Assembly: GCF_034669705.1 (NCBI RefSeq) | Contig: NZ_JAXMOR010000002.1 | Span: forward strand, 182,932 to 246,931 | DNA: 64,000 nt | Origin: Marinovum sp034669705 | GTDB lineage: Bacteria > Pseudomonadota > Alphaproteobacteria > Rhodobacterales > Rhodobacteraceae | Reading direction: 5' to 3' | Shown: piece by piece, positions 24,719-34,303 of the stretch | Layout of the letters: each line of letters begins with the position of its first letter | How positions within the stretch are numbered: the first letter of the stretch is position 1 | Position numbers and translations under genes: made by a program | Notes under the pieces: model-generated | Databases searched by the model: none | What the model saw: only the letters and a program-made list of their open reading frames with translations | Told to the model about the DNA's origin: nothing

Positions 24719-26014
24719 TTAACGGTGATCGGTCTGAAGCTGACGCTCCAGCCATTGTGAATATTGCGAGATCGAGTAGCAGACGATGAAGAACAGGAAG
24801 ACCGCGAAGCCCCAGAGTTCCCAGTAGACGCCGTTCCACTCGGTCGAGGCGAGGATCGGACCGCGGATCATGCCGACAAGGTCGAACATCGAGATCACCG
24901 AGACCAGCGTGGTGTCCTTGAACAGGCCCACCGCGACGTTGACGATGCCGGGGATCGAGATCTTCAGCGCCTGCGGCATGATGATCAGCCGGGTCGCCTG
25001 GGCATAGTCGAGGCCAAGCGAATCTGCCGCCTCGTACTGCCCGCGCGGCAGGGCTGCCAGACCGCCCCGGATCACCTCGGCGATATAGGCCGAGGCAAAG
25101 GCGGTGATCATGATGATCACGCGGATGATCAGGTCAAAGCTGGTGCCCGGCGGCAGGAAATAGGCCAGCACCACGTTGGCGACGAAGAGCAGCGTGATCA
25201 GCGGCACGCCGCGGATGAACTCGATGAAGAGCACGCAGATCCACTTGATGATCGGCATGTCAGACTGTCGCCCGAGCGCGAGCACGATGCCGAAGGGCAA
25301 CGACAGCGAGACGCAGACCACGCCGAGGATCATGTTGAGCATGAAGCCCCCCATGTCGCGCGAAGGCACGCTCTCGAGCGCCAGGAAGCCGGGCTCTGAG
25401 CGGACGGCAAAGCCGCCGATGAACCAGGTCACCACCGCCGCCACAAGGAAGGCCAGCGCCCCCATGGCGAAGCTCTGGTGCTCGACCTTCTTGAAGGCGA
25501 TGAAGCCCACCACGAATCCCGCCAGCGCCACCAGCGGCGCAAGGATCGTGCCGCCCCAGATCAGCCAGAAGGCGATGAAGGGATAGAGCCCGGTAAAGAG
25601 CAGCATCGCCTTGGGCAGGGTGTTGAACAGCACCGGTGCGATGGCGAGACCGAGCAGCAAAAAGGCGAGAATCAGCCGCCAGTACTGGTCCTGCGGATAT
25701 TGGAAGCCGAACAGCAGCTGGTTCCAGCGTTCGGTCAGCACCGAGAAGCAGCCGCCGGTGGTGCCTTGCAGGATCTCGCGGCATTCGGCCAGCGAGGAGG
25801 TGCTCCAGAGGCCATTGGCAAACCACGGCAGCGCCCCGGCCACGATCTTGTAGATCACGAAGATCGCGACCAGCGTCATCAGCGTGTTGGCCCAGCCGCG
25901 AAACAGGTTCTCGCGCATCCAGGCGACCACTCCCACCGCCGAGGCCGGCGGCTCCTGTTCGGGCAGCATGGTTTCGCGGACGTAAGCGACGGAATGTGCG
26001 TGCATGTCACTCAT
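24719..26014 (-). CDS. aapM: General L-amino acid ABC transporter permease
   Basis: A 431-residue permease of the His/Glu/Gln type with a large insertion between the first helix and the conserved core, as in Rhizobium AapM. The EAA-like loop GQYEAADSLGLDYAQATRLIIMPQALK contacts the ATPase. About eight hydrophobic helices are seen. It lies one base from aapQ and 15 bases from aapP. Confidence 0.95.
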   Translation of the reverse strand: MSDMHAHSVAYVRETMLPEQEPPASAVGVVAWMRENLFRGWANTLMTLVAIFVIYKIVAGALPWFANGLWSTSSLAECREILQGTTGGCFSVLTERWNQLLFGFQYPQDQYWRLILAFLLLGLAIAPVLFNTLPKAMLLFTGLYPFIAFWLIWGGTILAPLVALAGFVVGFIAFKKVEHQSFAMGALAFLVAAVVTWFIGGFAVRSEPGFLALESVPSRDMGGFMLNMILGVVCVSLSLPFGIVLALGRQSDMPIIKWICVLFIEFIRGVPLITLLFVANVVLAYFLPPGTSFDLIIRVIIMITAFASAYIAEVIRGGLAALPRGQYEAADSLGLDYAQATRLIIMPQALKISIPGIVNVAVGLFKDTTLVSVISMFDLVGMIRGPILASTEWNGVYWELWGFAVFLFFIVCYSISQYSQWLERQLQTDHR

Positions 26015-26015
26015 C

Positions 26016-27230
26016 TCAGCGCTCCTTCAGCTTCACGGCGTTGTTGTAGACGTTCATGATCGCCGAGATGGCGAGCGAGATCGTCAGGTAGAACAGCATC
26101 AGCAGCAGCACGCATTCGATGGCGCGCCCGGTCTGGTTCAACGTGATGCCGCCCAGGGTGCCGGTCAGGTCCATGTAGCCCACGGCGATCGCCAGCGAGG
26201 AGTTCTTGGTGAGGTTGAGATACTGCGAGATCAGCGGCGGGATGATCACCCGCAGCGCCTGCGGCAGCACCACGAGGTTCATGATCCGGTTGGGCCGCAG
26301 GCCCAGCGAGGCGGCCGCCTCGGTCTGGCCTTTGGAGACGGCGAGGATGCCGGCGCGGACGTTCTCGGCGATGAAGGCGGCGGTATAGATCGACAGCGCG
26401 AACCACAGCGACAGCAGCGAGTTGCGCATGTAGATGCCGTCCTGGAAGTTGAAGCCCTGCAGCGAGGGGTATTCCAGCGAGATCGGTCGTCCCAGGAGGA
26501 AGAACATCAGCAGCGTCGGCACGAAGAACAGCGCGGCGGACGGCCAGCCGCGGGGCAGCAGCACGCCCTCGTCATAGAGCTTTTTCGTGGTGTAGCGGCG
26601 GTAGAACACGATCGCCACCAGCGAGGCCGCGAAGGTCGCGACCACCAGCCAGGCGCCCGGCTCGAAGACCGGCGCCGGCAGGTAGAAGCCGCGACCGGTG
26701 AAGGCAAAAGCGTCCCAGAGCATCGAGGCCTCGGCGTCGTCGCCGCGGAAATCGCGCGGCTGCGGCAGCACGGCGACAAAGACCGCCATGATGATCAGGA
26801 TCCAGATCAGCACCGGCACGTTGCGGAAGATCTCGACATAGACCGACATCAGCTTGCGGATCAGCCAGTTCGGCGACAGCCGCAGCACCCCGACAAAGAC
26901 GCCGACGATGGTGGCCATGATGCAGCCCATGATGGCCACCAGCAGCGTGTTGAGCACGCCGACCATGGCGGCCCGCCAGTGGCTCGACTGGCTGTTGTAG
27001 TCGATCAGCGTCTGGTTGATGTCATAGCCGGCCGGCTCACCGAGGAAATCGTAGGAGATGTTGAGCCCGGCGGCGGCGAGGTTCTGGACGAGGTTCAACC
27101 CGAGGTAGGCCATGGCGAAGATCAGCAGGATCAGCGCGATGAACTGGAAGGTGATGGACCGGTAACGGGTGTCGTTGATCAGCTGCGATAGCCGGAACGA
27201 CTCCGCCGGGGGGTCGGTGACGGTCGACAT
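26016..27230 (-). CDS. aapQ: General L-amino acid ABC transporter permease
   Basis: A 404-residue partner permease. Its first helix is FIALILLIFAMAYLGLNLVQNL, the EAA loop reads GQTEAAASLGLRPNRIMNLVVLPQALR, and about eight helices are present. Together with AapM it forms the heterodimeric channel. The gene begins at ATG 27230, 126 bases after aapJ across a stem-loop. Confidence 0.95.
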   Translation of the reverse strand: MSTVTDPPAESFRLSQLINDTRYRSITFQFIALILLIFAMAYLGLNLVQNLAAAGLNISYDFLGEPAGYDINQTLIDYNSQSSHWRAAMVGVLNTLLVAIMGCIMATIVGVFVGVLRLSPNWLIRKLMSVYVEIFRNVPVLIWILIIMAVFVAVLPQPRDFRGDDAEASMLWDAFAFTGRGFYLPAPVFEPGAWLVVATFAASLVAIVFYRRYTTKKLYDEGVLLPRGWPSAALFFVPTLLMFFLLGRPISLEYPSLQGFNFQDGIYMRNSLLSLWFALSIYTAAFIAENVRAGILAVSKGQTEAAASLGLRPNRIMNLVVLPQALRVIIPPLISQYLNLTKNSSLAIAVGYMDLTGTLGGITLNQTGRAIECVLLLMLFYLTISLAISAIMNVYNNAVKLKER

Positions 27231-27317
27231 GAATATGATCCCTGAGTGTCCGCGGTCATTATGGCTGGCGGTTTGCCCGCTCTGTCGCCGGTTGCGGAGG
27301 TTATTGTGCAGAAAGCA

Positions 27318-27345
27318 ACAAGGGCGCGGTGTGACCGCGCCCTTG
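27318..27345 (-). terminator. Intercistronic stem-loop between aapJ and aapQ
   Basis: acaagggcgcggt / gtg / accgcgcccttgt, a 13-base-pair perfect stem 12 bases after the aapJ stop. On the minus strand it is followed by TGCTTTC rather than a clean U run. Such hairpins after binding-protein genes usually protect the upstream message and reduce read-through, giving more binding protein than permease. Confidence 0.75.
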
Positions 27346-27356
27346 TCTTGATCGTC

Positions 27357-28373
27357 TTAGCGGAAGGGCGGTGCGTAGAGCAGGCCGCCGTCGGTCCACT
27401 GTGCGTTCAGACCACGCGACAGGCCGACCGGGGTGTTCTCGCCGATGTGCTTCTCGAAGAGCTCACCGTAGTTGCCGACGGCCTTGATGGCACGTGCGGC
27501 CCAGTCGGCGTCGAGGCCGAGCATCTCGCCGAGGTTGCCCTCGGTGCCGAGCAGACGGTTGATCTCGGGGTTCTCGGTGCCCGACATCATCTCGTCGACA
27601 TTGGCCGAGGTCACGCCCAGCTCTTCTGCCGCGATCAGCGCGTTGAGCACCCAGCGGTTGACGTCACCCCATTCGTTGTCGCCGTGGCGGACGAGCGGGC
27701 CCAGCGGCTCTTTCGAGATGATTTCCGGCAGGACCACGTGATCGCCCGGGTTTTCAAACGCGGCGCGGGTCGCGGCGAGGCCGGAGGCGTCGGTGGTATA
27801 GACGTCACAGCCGCCTTCGAGATAGAGCGGCTGCGCTTCGGCGTTGGTTTCGATCGGCACCGGCTCGTAGCTGATGTTGTTCTTGCGGAAGAAGTCCGCG
27901 AGGTTCAGCTCGGTGGTGGTGCCGGTCTGGATGCAGACCGTGGCGCCGTCGAGTTCCTTGGCCGAGGAGACACCCATGTCCTTGGGGATCATGAAGCCCT
28001 GGCCGTCATAGTAGTTCACGCCGACGAATTCGAACTTCAGATCGACGTCGCGCGAGAAGGTCCAGGTGGTGTTGCGGGCCAGCAGGTCGATCTCGCCCGA
28101 GGCCAGCGCGGTGAAGCGGGTCTTGCCGGTGGTCGGCACGAATTCGACGGCAGACGGGTCGTCCAGCACCGCGGCGGCGACGGCACGGCAGATGCCGACG
28201 TCAAAGCCGTCCCAATTGCCGTTGGCGTCGGGGGCGGCAAAGCCCACCAGGCCCGTGGTCACGCCGCAGTTCAGCGTGCCGCGTGCCTTGACGTCGTCCA
28301 GCGTGGCTGCGGCAGCAGCGCCAGCAGCGAGCCCGGCAATGGTCAGCGCGCCAAAGAATACGGATTTTTTCAT
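27357..28373 (-). CDS. aapJ: General L-amino acid ABC transporter substrate-binding protein
   Basis: A 338-residue periplasmic binding protein. A clear signal peptide (FFGALTIAGLAAGAAAAATLDDV) precedes the family-3 opening VKARGTLNCGVTTGLVGFAAPD and WDGFDVGICRAVAAAVL. It ends with the AapJ-type GGLLYAPPFR. It is first in the operon; the 194 bases upstream hold a perfect 12-base palindrome (tttccgcggaaa, 28493-28504) but no clear promoter by eye. Confidence 0.96.
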   Translation of the reverse strand: MKKSVFFGALTIAGLAAGAAAAATLDDVKARGTLNCGVTTGLVGFAAPDANGNWDGFDVGICRAVAAAVLDDPSAVEFVPTTGKTRFTALASGEIDLLARNTTWTFSRDVDLKFEFVGVNYYDGQGFMIPKDMGVSSAKELDGATVCIQTGTTTELNLADFFRKNNISYEPVPIETNAEAQPLYLEGGCDVYTTDASGLAATRAAFENPGDHVVLPEIISKEPLGPLVRHGDNEWGDVNRWVLNALIAAEELGVTSANVDEMMSGTENPEINRLLGTEGNLGEMLGLDADWAARAIKAVGNYGELFEKHIGENTPVGLSRGLNAQWTDGGLLYAPPFR

Positions 28374-28567
28374 GGTTACCTCTTCCTGTTTTTTTGAGCC
28401 GCCACATCAGTCGGACGGTCTCTGCCACCCCTACGGGAAGCAACACTCTTGCAAGGAAGCCTCGCTCCCCAACAGGGGCAAGTGTGGGCGGATTTCCGCG
28501 GAAACGTCAAGCCTAGCCCGTGACAAATTGGTCAGTGACCGGGCACAATCGCGGCACTGACGCCGGG

Positions 28568-29281
28568 TCAATGGTCGCCGGACAGACGCCAGACCTCGGC
28601 CGCGTGCAAAAAGGCGGCACGTTTCAAAGCCGCGTGGGCCTGCGCCTCTTCATCCTCGCCCCATTGCTCTTCCTGCCAGGTCTCGTCGATCCGCGACAGC
28701 GCCCAGAGCGTCTCGGGATCCTGCCGTCCGCCGGCCGCCGCCAGTCCGATCACCAGCGAGCCAGACAGCGACACCAGATCATGCAGCGCGGCCAGCTGGA
28801 ACGGGTTGCAGGCATGGACCGCGCGGCGCAACGGCGCCAGCGCCGCCGCGTCCTGGGCCAGGTGCATCACGCCGCTGGTCACCGCCAGCCGCGCCCCATA
28901 TGTCGCCTCGGCCCAGTCCAGCAGCGGATCCCAGGCGGCATCCTGACGTGCCCGCAACGCCTCGGGGGCCTCGGCGCGGTAGCAAAGCTGGTCGGTGCCG
29001 CCGTAATCGGCGATCATGTCGGCCACTTCGTCCTTCTGATGCGCCACCTTGTCGATCGCGGCATTGGCGGTGCGGGTAAAGGGCATCCTGGTCGGATCGA
29101 TCAACTCGCCCACCGCGTCCCATTCGGCGTGCACCGCCTCGGCAAAGCCCTCGGTCGGCAGCAGCAGCGGCGCCTTCGCCGGGGTCTTGACCGGACGGCC
29201 GTCGAGATAGACGCCGTAGCCGCCTGCCTCGGCCCGGATCTCGGTGACCCTCCAGAACCGTTTCGCTTTCCACTCACTCAT
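28568..29281 (-). CDS. ATP12 family ATP synthase F1 assembly chaperone
   Basis: A 237-residue protein of the ATP12 family, which in mitochondria assists F1 alpha-subunit assembly; alphaproteobacteria carry the ancestral form. Seen: FWRVTEIRAEAGGYGVYLDGRPVKTP, the conserved LDGRP opening, EWDAVGELIDPTRMPFTRTANAAID and YGGTDQLCYRA. It starts at ATG 29281, overlapping the HAD phosphatase stop. Confidence 0.93.
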   Translation of the reverse strand: MSEWKAKRFWRVTEIRAEAGGYGVYLDGRPVKTPAKAPLLLPTEGFAEAVHAEWDAVGELIDPTRMPFTRTANAAIDKVAHQKDEVADMIADYGGTDQLCYRAEAPEALRARQDAAWDPLLDWAEATYGARLAVTSGVMHLAQDAAALAPLRRAVHACNPFQLAALHDLVSLSGSLVIGLAAAGGRQDPETLWALSRIDETWQEEQWGEDEEAQAHAALKRAAFLHAAEVWRLSGDH

Positions 29282-29949
29282 GCGCCCTGCCCCCATCTGT
29301 CGTCGAGCACCTGCGGCAGCGCCGCCATGTCGTCGAGGATCACGTCTGCCGAGGTCAGCGCGCTGACCGGGTGGTAGCCATAGCTCATGCCGATGGCATA
29401 GATCCCGGCGGCGCGCGCCATGTCCATGTCGAAGCTGGTGTCGCCCACCATCACCGCGTCGGCGCGGTCGACCCCGGTCTCGGCCAGCGCCGCCTCGAGC
29501 ATCGCCGGATGCGGCTTGGACGGGTGGAAATCCGAGACCTGCCGGGTGACGAACCGACCCGTCAGCCCCTGCGCCTCGAGCAGCGCGTCGAGCCCGCGTT
29601 TCGACTTGCCGGTGGCGATGCCGAGCAGCCAGTCGTCCTGTTGTCCCAGCCGGTCGAGCACCTCGGTCACCCCGGGATAGAGCGGCCCGCTGTGGCCGGC
29701 CTTGCGGGCGCCGACATAGGCGTCCTTGTATTCGGCCACCAAGGTGTCGAGGGCCGCGTCGTTCAACTGCGGGGCCAGCTGCCGCATCGCCACGTCGAGC
29801 GAAAGCCCGACAATGCCGAGGATATGCTCTCGCGCCGGCGGCGCCAGATCCAGCGCGCCAAAGGCCGCGTGCATTGCGGCGACGATATCGCCCTGGCTGT
29901 CGACGAGGGTGCCGTCGACGTCGAAGATCACCAGTCGCAATCGGCTCAT
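29278..29949 (-). CDS. HAD-superfamily phosphatase (phosphoglycolate phosphatase-like)
   Basis: A 223-residue HAD hydrolase. Motif I is FDVDGTLVDS, motif II lies in GIATGKS, the lysine is in HPSKPHP and motif IV is MVGDTSFDMDMA. The helical cap is present. The substrate may be phosphoglycolate or another small phosphomonoester. It overlaps the genes on both sides by four bases. Confidence 0.88.
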   Translation of the reverse strand: MSRLRLVIFDVDGTLVDSQGDIVAAMHAAFGALDLAPPAREHILGIVGLSLDVAMRQLAPQLNDAALDTLVAEYKDAYVGARKAGHSGPLYPGVTEVLDRLGQQDDWLLGIATGKSKRGLDALLEAQGLTGRFVTRQVSDFHPSKPHPAMLEAALAETGVDRADAVMVGDTSFDMDMARAAGIYAIGMSYGYHPVSALTSADVILDDMAALPQVLDDRWGQGA

Positions 29950-30992
29950 TGCAGCGCCTCGAAGGGGTCTTCGTCGGCGAGGTCCTCGGTCCAGCCGAAG
30001 GTCTCGAAGGTATGGGCGAGATGCTCCGGCAGCGGCGCGGTGATCGTGAGCGGCTTGCGGGTCTTGGGATGCTCGAGCCGCATGGTCCGCGCGTGCAGGT
30101 GCAGCTTGTTCGAGATGATGCCGCCCAGTTTCGCACCCCAGCCATCGCCGAGGTTCTCCTGGCCCGAGCCACCGTATTTGCCGTCGCCGATTATCGGATG
30201 ACCTATCTCGGCCATATGGGCGCGCAGCTGATGGGTGCGGCCGGTGATCGGCTCCATCGCAACCCAGGCGGCGCGGCTGGCCACCCGGTAGAGCGTGGCA
30301 TATTGTGTGATCGCGCGCTTTGCGCCCGGGGTGCTGTCGATCTCGCGCGGGTGGACGGCGCGCATCTTCTCGCCCTCGCCATGGGCGCCGTGACCGCCGG
30401 CCTTGACCAGACCGAACTTGATCTCGCCCAGATAAGGTACCGGCACGCCGGCGACCACGGCCCAGTAGATCTTGCGGGTCTCGCGGTGGCGGATCGCGGC
30501 GGTCAGCAGGCGGGCCATCTCCTGCGTGCGGGCCAGCAGCAGCACGCCAGAGGTGTCCTTGTCGAGCCGGTGCACCAGCCGCGGCTTGTCGTCAAAGCCA
30601 AAGCGCAGCGCCTCGGCGAGCCCGTCGACATGTTTGGTCTGCTTGCTGCCGCCCTGAGTCGGCAGGCCGGGCGGTTTGTTGAGCGCGATGATGTGGTCGT
30701 CCTTCCAGATCACGCAGGCGCGGATCATCTCGGCATCTGCCTCAGAGACGGTGTCGCGCCGGGGCGCCGGCTTGGCCAGCTCCTCTTCCGGGATCGGCGG
30801 GATGCGCACCTCCTGACCGGGCTCGATCCGGGTCGAGCTCTTGACCCGTCCGCCATCGACCCGCAGTTCGCCCTTGCGGCACATCTTCTCGATCCGGCCC
30901 TGGCTCAGATGCGGGAACATCCGCCTGAGCCAGCGGTCGATCCGCTGCCCGCCGTCGGCCTCGCCGACAATCTGTTTCTGTACGCCACTCAT
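29946..30992 (-). CDS. rluC: RluA-family pseudouridine synthase
   Basis: A 348-residue rRNA-modifying enzyme with an N-terminal S4 RNA-binding domain (GQRIDRWLRRMFPHLSQGRIEKM) and the catalytic HRLDKDTSGVLLLA motif with its aspartate, then GRTHQLRAHMA. The domain layout fits RluC. ATG 30992 overlaps the crcB stop by four bases; the further upstream open frame is crcB in another frame. Confidence 0.9.
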   Translation of the reverse strand: MSGVQKQIVGEADGGQRIDRWLRRMFPHLSQGRIEKMCRKGELRVDGGRVKSSTRIEPGQEVRIPPIPEEELAKPAPRRDTVSEADAEMIRACVIWKDDHIIALNKPPGLPTQGGSKQTKHVDGLAEALRFGFDDKPRLVHRLDKDTSGVLLLARTQEMARLLTAAIRHRETRKIYWAVVAGVPVPYLGEIKFGLVKAGGHGAHGEGEKMRAVHPREIDSTPGAKRAITQYATLYRVASRAAWVAMEPITGRTHQLRAHMAEIGHPIIGDGKYGGSGQENLGDGWGAKLGGIISNKLHLHARTMRLEHPKTRKPLTITAPLPEHLAHTFETFGWTEDLADEDPFEALQ

Positions 30993-31366
30993 GCGAAATA
31001 CCCCCGCGCCGCCATCAATCCGGCAAACAGCGCCGCGATTGCCACCCCGACCGACCCCAGCACATAGAGCGCCGCCGTCGTCACCTGCCCCCGCTCGAAC
31101 AGCGCCACCGCATCCAGCGAGAAGGCCGAGAAGGTGGTGAACCCGCCCAGCACCCCGGTCATCAGCAAGGGCGCGAAGCGGGTCGCATGGTAGTGCGCCA
31201 GCACCACCACCAGCACGCCCATCAGGAACGAGCCGAGGATGTTCACCGCCAGCGTGCCCCAGGGAAAGCCGTGCCCGATGAGGCGCACCGCCGCGATGCC
31301 GGTGAGATAACGCGCGCACGCGCCGAATGCGCCGCCGAGGGCGACCTGAAGAAGGGTTGATGTCAT
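30989..31366 (-). CDS. crcB: Fluoride efflux channel CrcB/Fluc
   Basis: A 125-residue four-helix membrane protein that forms a dual-topology fluoride channel. The motifs GGAFGACARYLTG, WGTLAVNILGSFLMG, and GVLGGFTTFSAFSLDAV are intact. No fluoride riboswitch is recognisable in the 109 bases upstream. Confidence 0.95.
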   Translation of the reverse strand: MTSTLLQVALGGAFGACARYLTGIAAVRLIGHGFPWGTLAVNILGSFLMGVLVVVLAHYHATRFAPLLMTGVLGGFTTFSAFSLDAVALFERGQVTTAALYVLGSVGVAIAALFAGLMAARGYFA

Positions 31367-31475
31367 GGCGCGTCTGTCGCGCGGGCGGTGGCCCTTGTCA
31401 AGCAGGCTGCCGTGCCGCTGGCCCTGCGCCGGACCTCGTGGTCGGCCCAGAGGCCCCTGAGCTTGGGGACGGCAC

Positions 31476-32789
31476 TCAGTCCTCGCCGCGCTTTGACCGC
31501 AGCTTGGCGAAGTAATCCACCCGCTTTTTCAGATCGCGCTCGAAGCCGCGTTCCACCGGCAGGTACATCACCGGGCGCTTCATGGTCTCGGGAAAGTAGT
31601 TCTGGCCGGAAAATCCGTCCTCGGCGTCATGGTCATAGGCATAGCCCTCGCCGTAGCCCTGCTCCTTCATCAGCTTGGTCGGCGCGTTCAGGATATGCCT
31701 CGGCGGCGGCTCGGAGCCAGTGCGCTTGGCCTCGCGCCGCGCCGCCTTGTAGGCGACATAGGCGGCGTTGGATTTCGGCGCCAGCGCCAGGTAGACCAGC
31801 GCCTGGGCAATCGCCAGCTCGCCCTCGGGGCTGCCCAGCCGCTCGTAGGTCTCCCAGCTCTGCAGGCAGACCGCCTGCGCCTGCGGATCGGCCAGCCCGA
31901 TATCCTCGACCGCCATCCGGGTGATCCGCCGCGCCAGGTAGCGCGGGTCCTCGCCCCCCTCCAGCATCCGCGCGAACCAGTAGAGCGCCGCATCGGGGTC
32001 GGAGCCGCGCACCGATTTGTGCAGCGCCGAGATCAGGTTGTAATGCGCATCGCCGGACTTGTCGTATTGCGCCGCCCGCCGCATCAGCCGCTGCGCCAGC
32101 GCCTTCGGTCCGAGCTTGACCGTCACCTCCCAAGCCATGATCTGTTCGATCAGGTTGAGCAACGCCCGGCCGTCGCCATCGGCCATCTCCAAGAGCGCCT
32201 CGCGCGCCGGCCCGTCGAGCGGCAGCGGCCGGTCCAGCTCCTGCTCGGCGCGCTGCGCCAGCCGCTCGAGATCGGCCAACTCGAGCCGGGTCAGCACCAG
32301 CACCTGCGCGCGGCTCAGAAGCGCGGCATTGAGCTCGAACGAGGGGTTCTCGGTGGTCGCCCCCACCAGCAGGATGGTGCCATCCTCCATATGCGGCAGG
32401 AAGCCGTCCTGCTGCGCCTTGTTGAAGCGGTGGATCTCGTCGACGAAGAGCAGCGTACCCTGACCGTTGGCGCGGCGGTGCTTGGCGGCCTCGAAGACCT
32501 TGCGCAGCTCCTGCACGCCGGTGAAGATCGCGCTGATCTGGACGAAATGCAGCTCGGTCACATCCGCCAGCAGCCGCGCGATGGTTGTCTTGCCCACGCC
32601 GGGCGGGCCCCAGAACACCAGCGACGACAGCGCGCCGGAGGACAGCATCACGCCCAGCGGCGCCTCCGGGCCCAGCACCTGTTCCTGGCCGATCACCTCG
32701 GCCAGCTTCGCCGGCCGCAGCCGGTCGGCCAGCGGGCGTGGTGCGTTGCTTGGCGTGGGGCCTGCGGAGCTGTCGAAGAGATCGGCCAC
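31476..32789 (-). CDS. rarA: Replication-associated recombination ATPase RarA (MgsA)
   Basis: A 437-residue AAA+ ATPase related to clamp loaders, acting at stalled forks. Walker A is FWGPPGVGKTTIARLL, Walker B LLFVDEIHRF, sensor VGATTENPSFELN. The C-terminal part includes YLARRITRMAVEDIGLADP and YFPETMKRPVMYLP. GTG 32789 is the likely start, four bases after the protease stop; the open frame extends upstream only as an alternate frame of the protease. Confidence 0.94.
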   Translation of the reverse strand: MADLFDSSAGPTPSNAPRPLADRLRPAKLAEVIGQEQVLGPEAPLGVMLSSGALSSLVFWGPPGVGKTTIARLLADVTELHFVQISAIFTGVQELRKVFEAAKHRRANGQGTLLFVDEIHRFNKAQQDGFLPHMEDGTILLVGATTENPSFELNAALLSRAQVLVLTRLELADLERLAQRAEQELDRPLPLDGPAREALLEMADGDGRALLNLIEQIMAWEVTVKLGPKALAQRLMRRAAQYDKSGDAHYNLISALHKSVRGSDPDAALYWFARMLEGGEDPRYLARRITRMAVEDIGLADPQAQAVCLQSWETYERLGSPEGELAIAQALVYLALAPKSNAAYVAYKAARREAKRTGSEPPPRHILNAPTKLMKEQGYGEGYAYDHDAEDGFSGQNYFPETMKRPVMYLPVERGFERDLKKRVDYFAKLRSKRGED

Positions 32790-32793
32790 CCGC

Positions 32794-34170
32794 TCAGACC
32801 CGGAACCGCAGCGCCACGCGGCGATTGCCGCGCAACACCTGCAGCGCGACGCGGCCAGAGGCCTGGCGCAGGGTCCGCGCCACGTCTGCGGGCCGCTCGA
32901 TGCCATAGCGACCGACCGCCTGCAGGATATCGCCGGCGCGCAGCCCGATGCGCGCGCCCGCCGCGCCCGGATCAAGCACGATGACCCCCTCGCCCGCCTC
33001 GAGCCCGAGCTCGTCGCGCAGCGCCGGGTTGAGCCGCGCCAGCCGCAGCCCCTCGAACAAGGCCTCGCGGCCCAGCACCAGCTCCTCGCGCGGCGGCTCG
33101 TCCGGCGGGGCGATCAGGGTGACGCGCGCCTCGGCCGGCCGGCCGGCGCGGACATAGTCCACCGCCACCCGCGCGCCGATGCCGCGCACCGACATGCGAT
33201 AGATCATCTCGGCCGGGGTGTTCACCGGCTGGCCGTCAACCGCCGCGATCACGTCGCCCACCGCGAGCCCGGCCGCGGCGAAGGGGCTGAGTGGCTCAAG
33301 CTCAGAGATCACCACGCCGCCGGGCCGCGCGAGACCGAGGCTGTCCGACAGATCGGCATCCACCGCCTGGCCGTTGATCCCGGCCCAGGGCCGCAGGAAC
33401 CGGTCCTGGCCGTCGCGCGCCTGGGTCACGAATTGCGCCACCAGCGAGGCCGGAATGGCAAAACCGATGCCGTTCGAGCCGCCCGACCGGGTCAGGATCG
33501 AGGTGTTGATGCCGATCAGCCGGCCCTCGATGTCGATCAGCGCGCCGCCGGAATTGCCGGGGTTGATCGGCGCATCGGTCTGGATGAAATAGCCGCGCAG
33601 GTTGCCGGTGGCGAGGCCCGAGCGCGCCAGCCCCGACACAATGCCCGACGACACCGTCTGACCGACGCCGAAGGGGTTGCCGATCGCCAGCGCCAGCTCG
33701 CCCACTTCGACGGTATCGCTGTCGCGCAGCGCCAGGTGCGGCATGTCGGCGGCGCCCTCGAGCTGCAGGATCGCAAGGTCGCTCTGTTCGTCTGACAGCA
33801 ACACCGAGGCGGAGTATTCCCGCCGGTCGTTGAGCACCACGCGGATGTCTGTCGCCTCGCCGATCACGTGATAGTTCGACACCACGATGCCATCGTCCGA
33901 GAGGATCACGCCCGAGCCCAGCGAATTCTGCACCCGCGGCTGGCTCTGGCCAAAATCGCGGAAGAATTCGCCGAAAAAGGGATCATCGGCAAACGGGCTG
34001 CGCCGCGCCGCGACCACCCGGCGGGCATAGATGTTGACGACGGCCGGCGCGGCGTCCCGCACCAGCGGCGCAAAGCTGAGCGAGATCTCGGCGCGGCTCT
34101 CGGGCACACGGGTCTCGGCCAGGGCCGGGGCAGAGAGCAGGGCAAGGGCAAGCACAAGGATCAGACGCAT
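32794..34170 (-). CDS. Do-type periplasmic serine protease (DegP/DegQ-like)
   Basis: A 458-residue HtrA-family protease. It has a signal peptide (LILVLALALLSAPALA), then a trypsin domain with the histidine in VVSNYHVIGEA, aspartate in SDLAILQLEG and serine in INPGNSGGALIDI. Two PDZ domains follow, the first around LRPWAGINGQAVDADL and the second around LNPALRDELGLEAGEGVIVLDP. ATG 34170 follows GGAGGG. It degrades or chaperones damaged envelope proteins. Confidence 0.94.
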   Translation of the reverse strand: MRLILVLALALLSAPALAETRVPESRAEISLSFAPLVRDAAPAVVNIYARRVVAARRSPFADDPFFGEFFRDFGQSQPRVQNSLGSGVILSDDGIVVSNYHVIGEATDIRVVLNDRREYSASVLLSDEQSDLAILQLEGAADMPHLALRDSDTVEVGELALAIGNPFGVGQTVSSGIVSGLARSGLATGNLRGYFIQTDAPINPGNSGGALIDIEGRLIGINTSILTRSGGSNGIGFAIPASLVAQFVTQARDGQDRFLRPWAGINGQAVDADLSDSLGLARPGGVVISELEPLSPFAAAGLAVGDVIAAVDGQPVNTPAEMIYRMSVRGIGARVAVDYVRAGRPAEARVTLIAPPDEPPREELVLGREALFEGLRLARLNPALRDELGLEAGEGVIVLDPGAAGARIGLRAGDILQAVGRYGIERPADVARTLRQASGRVALQVLRGNRRVALRFRV

Positions 34171-34245
34171 CGTCCCTCCGACATCGGGGTTACGGGGTTC
34201 GGGGCTGATATGCCCGTCTGACGGGGCTGTTTCAAGCGCGCAGCC

Positions 34246-34270
34246 GGAACCGCCGGGCGGCTGGCGCGTT
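34246..34270 (+). promoter_or_regulatory. GGAAC-N16-CGTT promoter (EcfG/general-stress type)
   Basis: GGAAC at 34246-34250 and CGTT at 34267-34270 are 16 bases apart, matching the published consensus for alphaproteobacterial EcfG and related ECF sigma factors. A start near 34277 would give a leader of about 27 bases to the ATG at 34304. Confidence 0.65.
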
Positions 34271-34303
34271 GACCGACAGACCCGCTTGGAAAAGGAGGCT
34301 ATC

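Noticed and set aside
30989..31475. Fluoride riboswitch before crcB
   Set aside because: The upstream 109 bases contain none of the conserved riboswitch core words that I could recognise.
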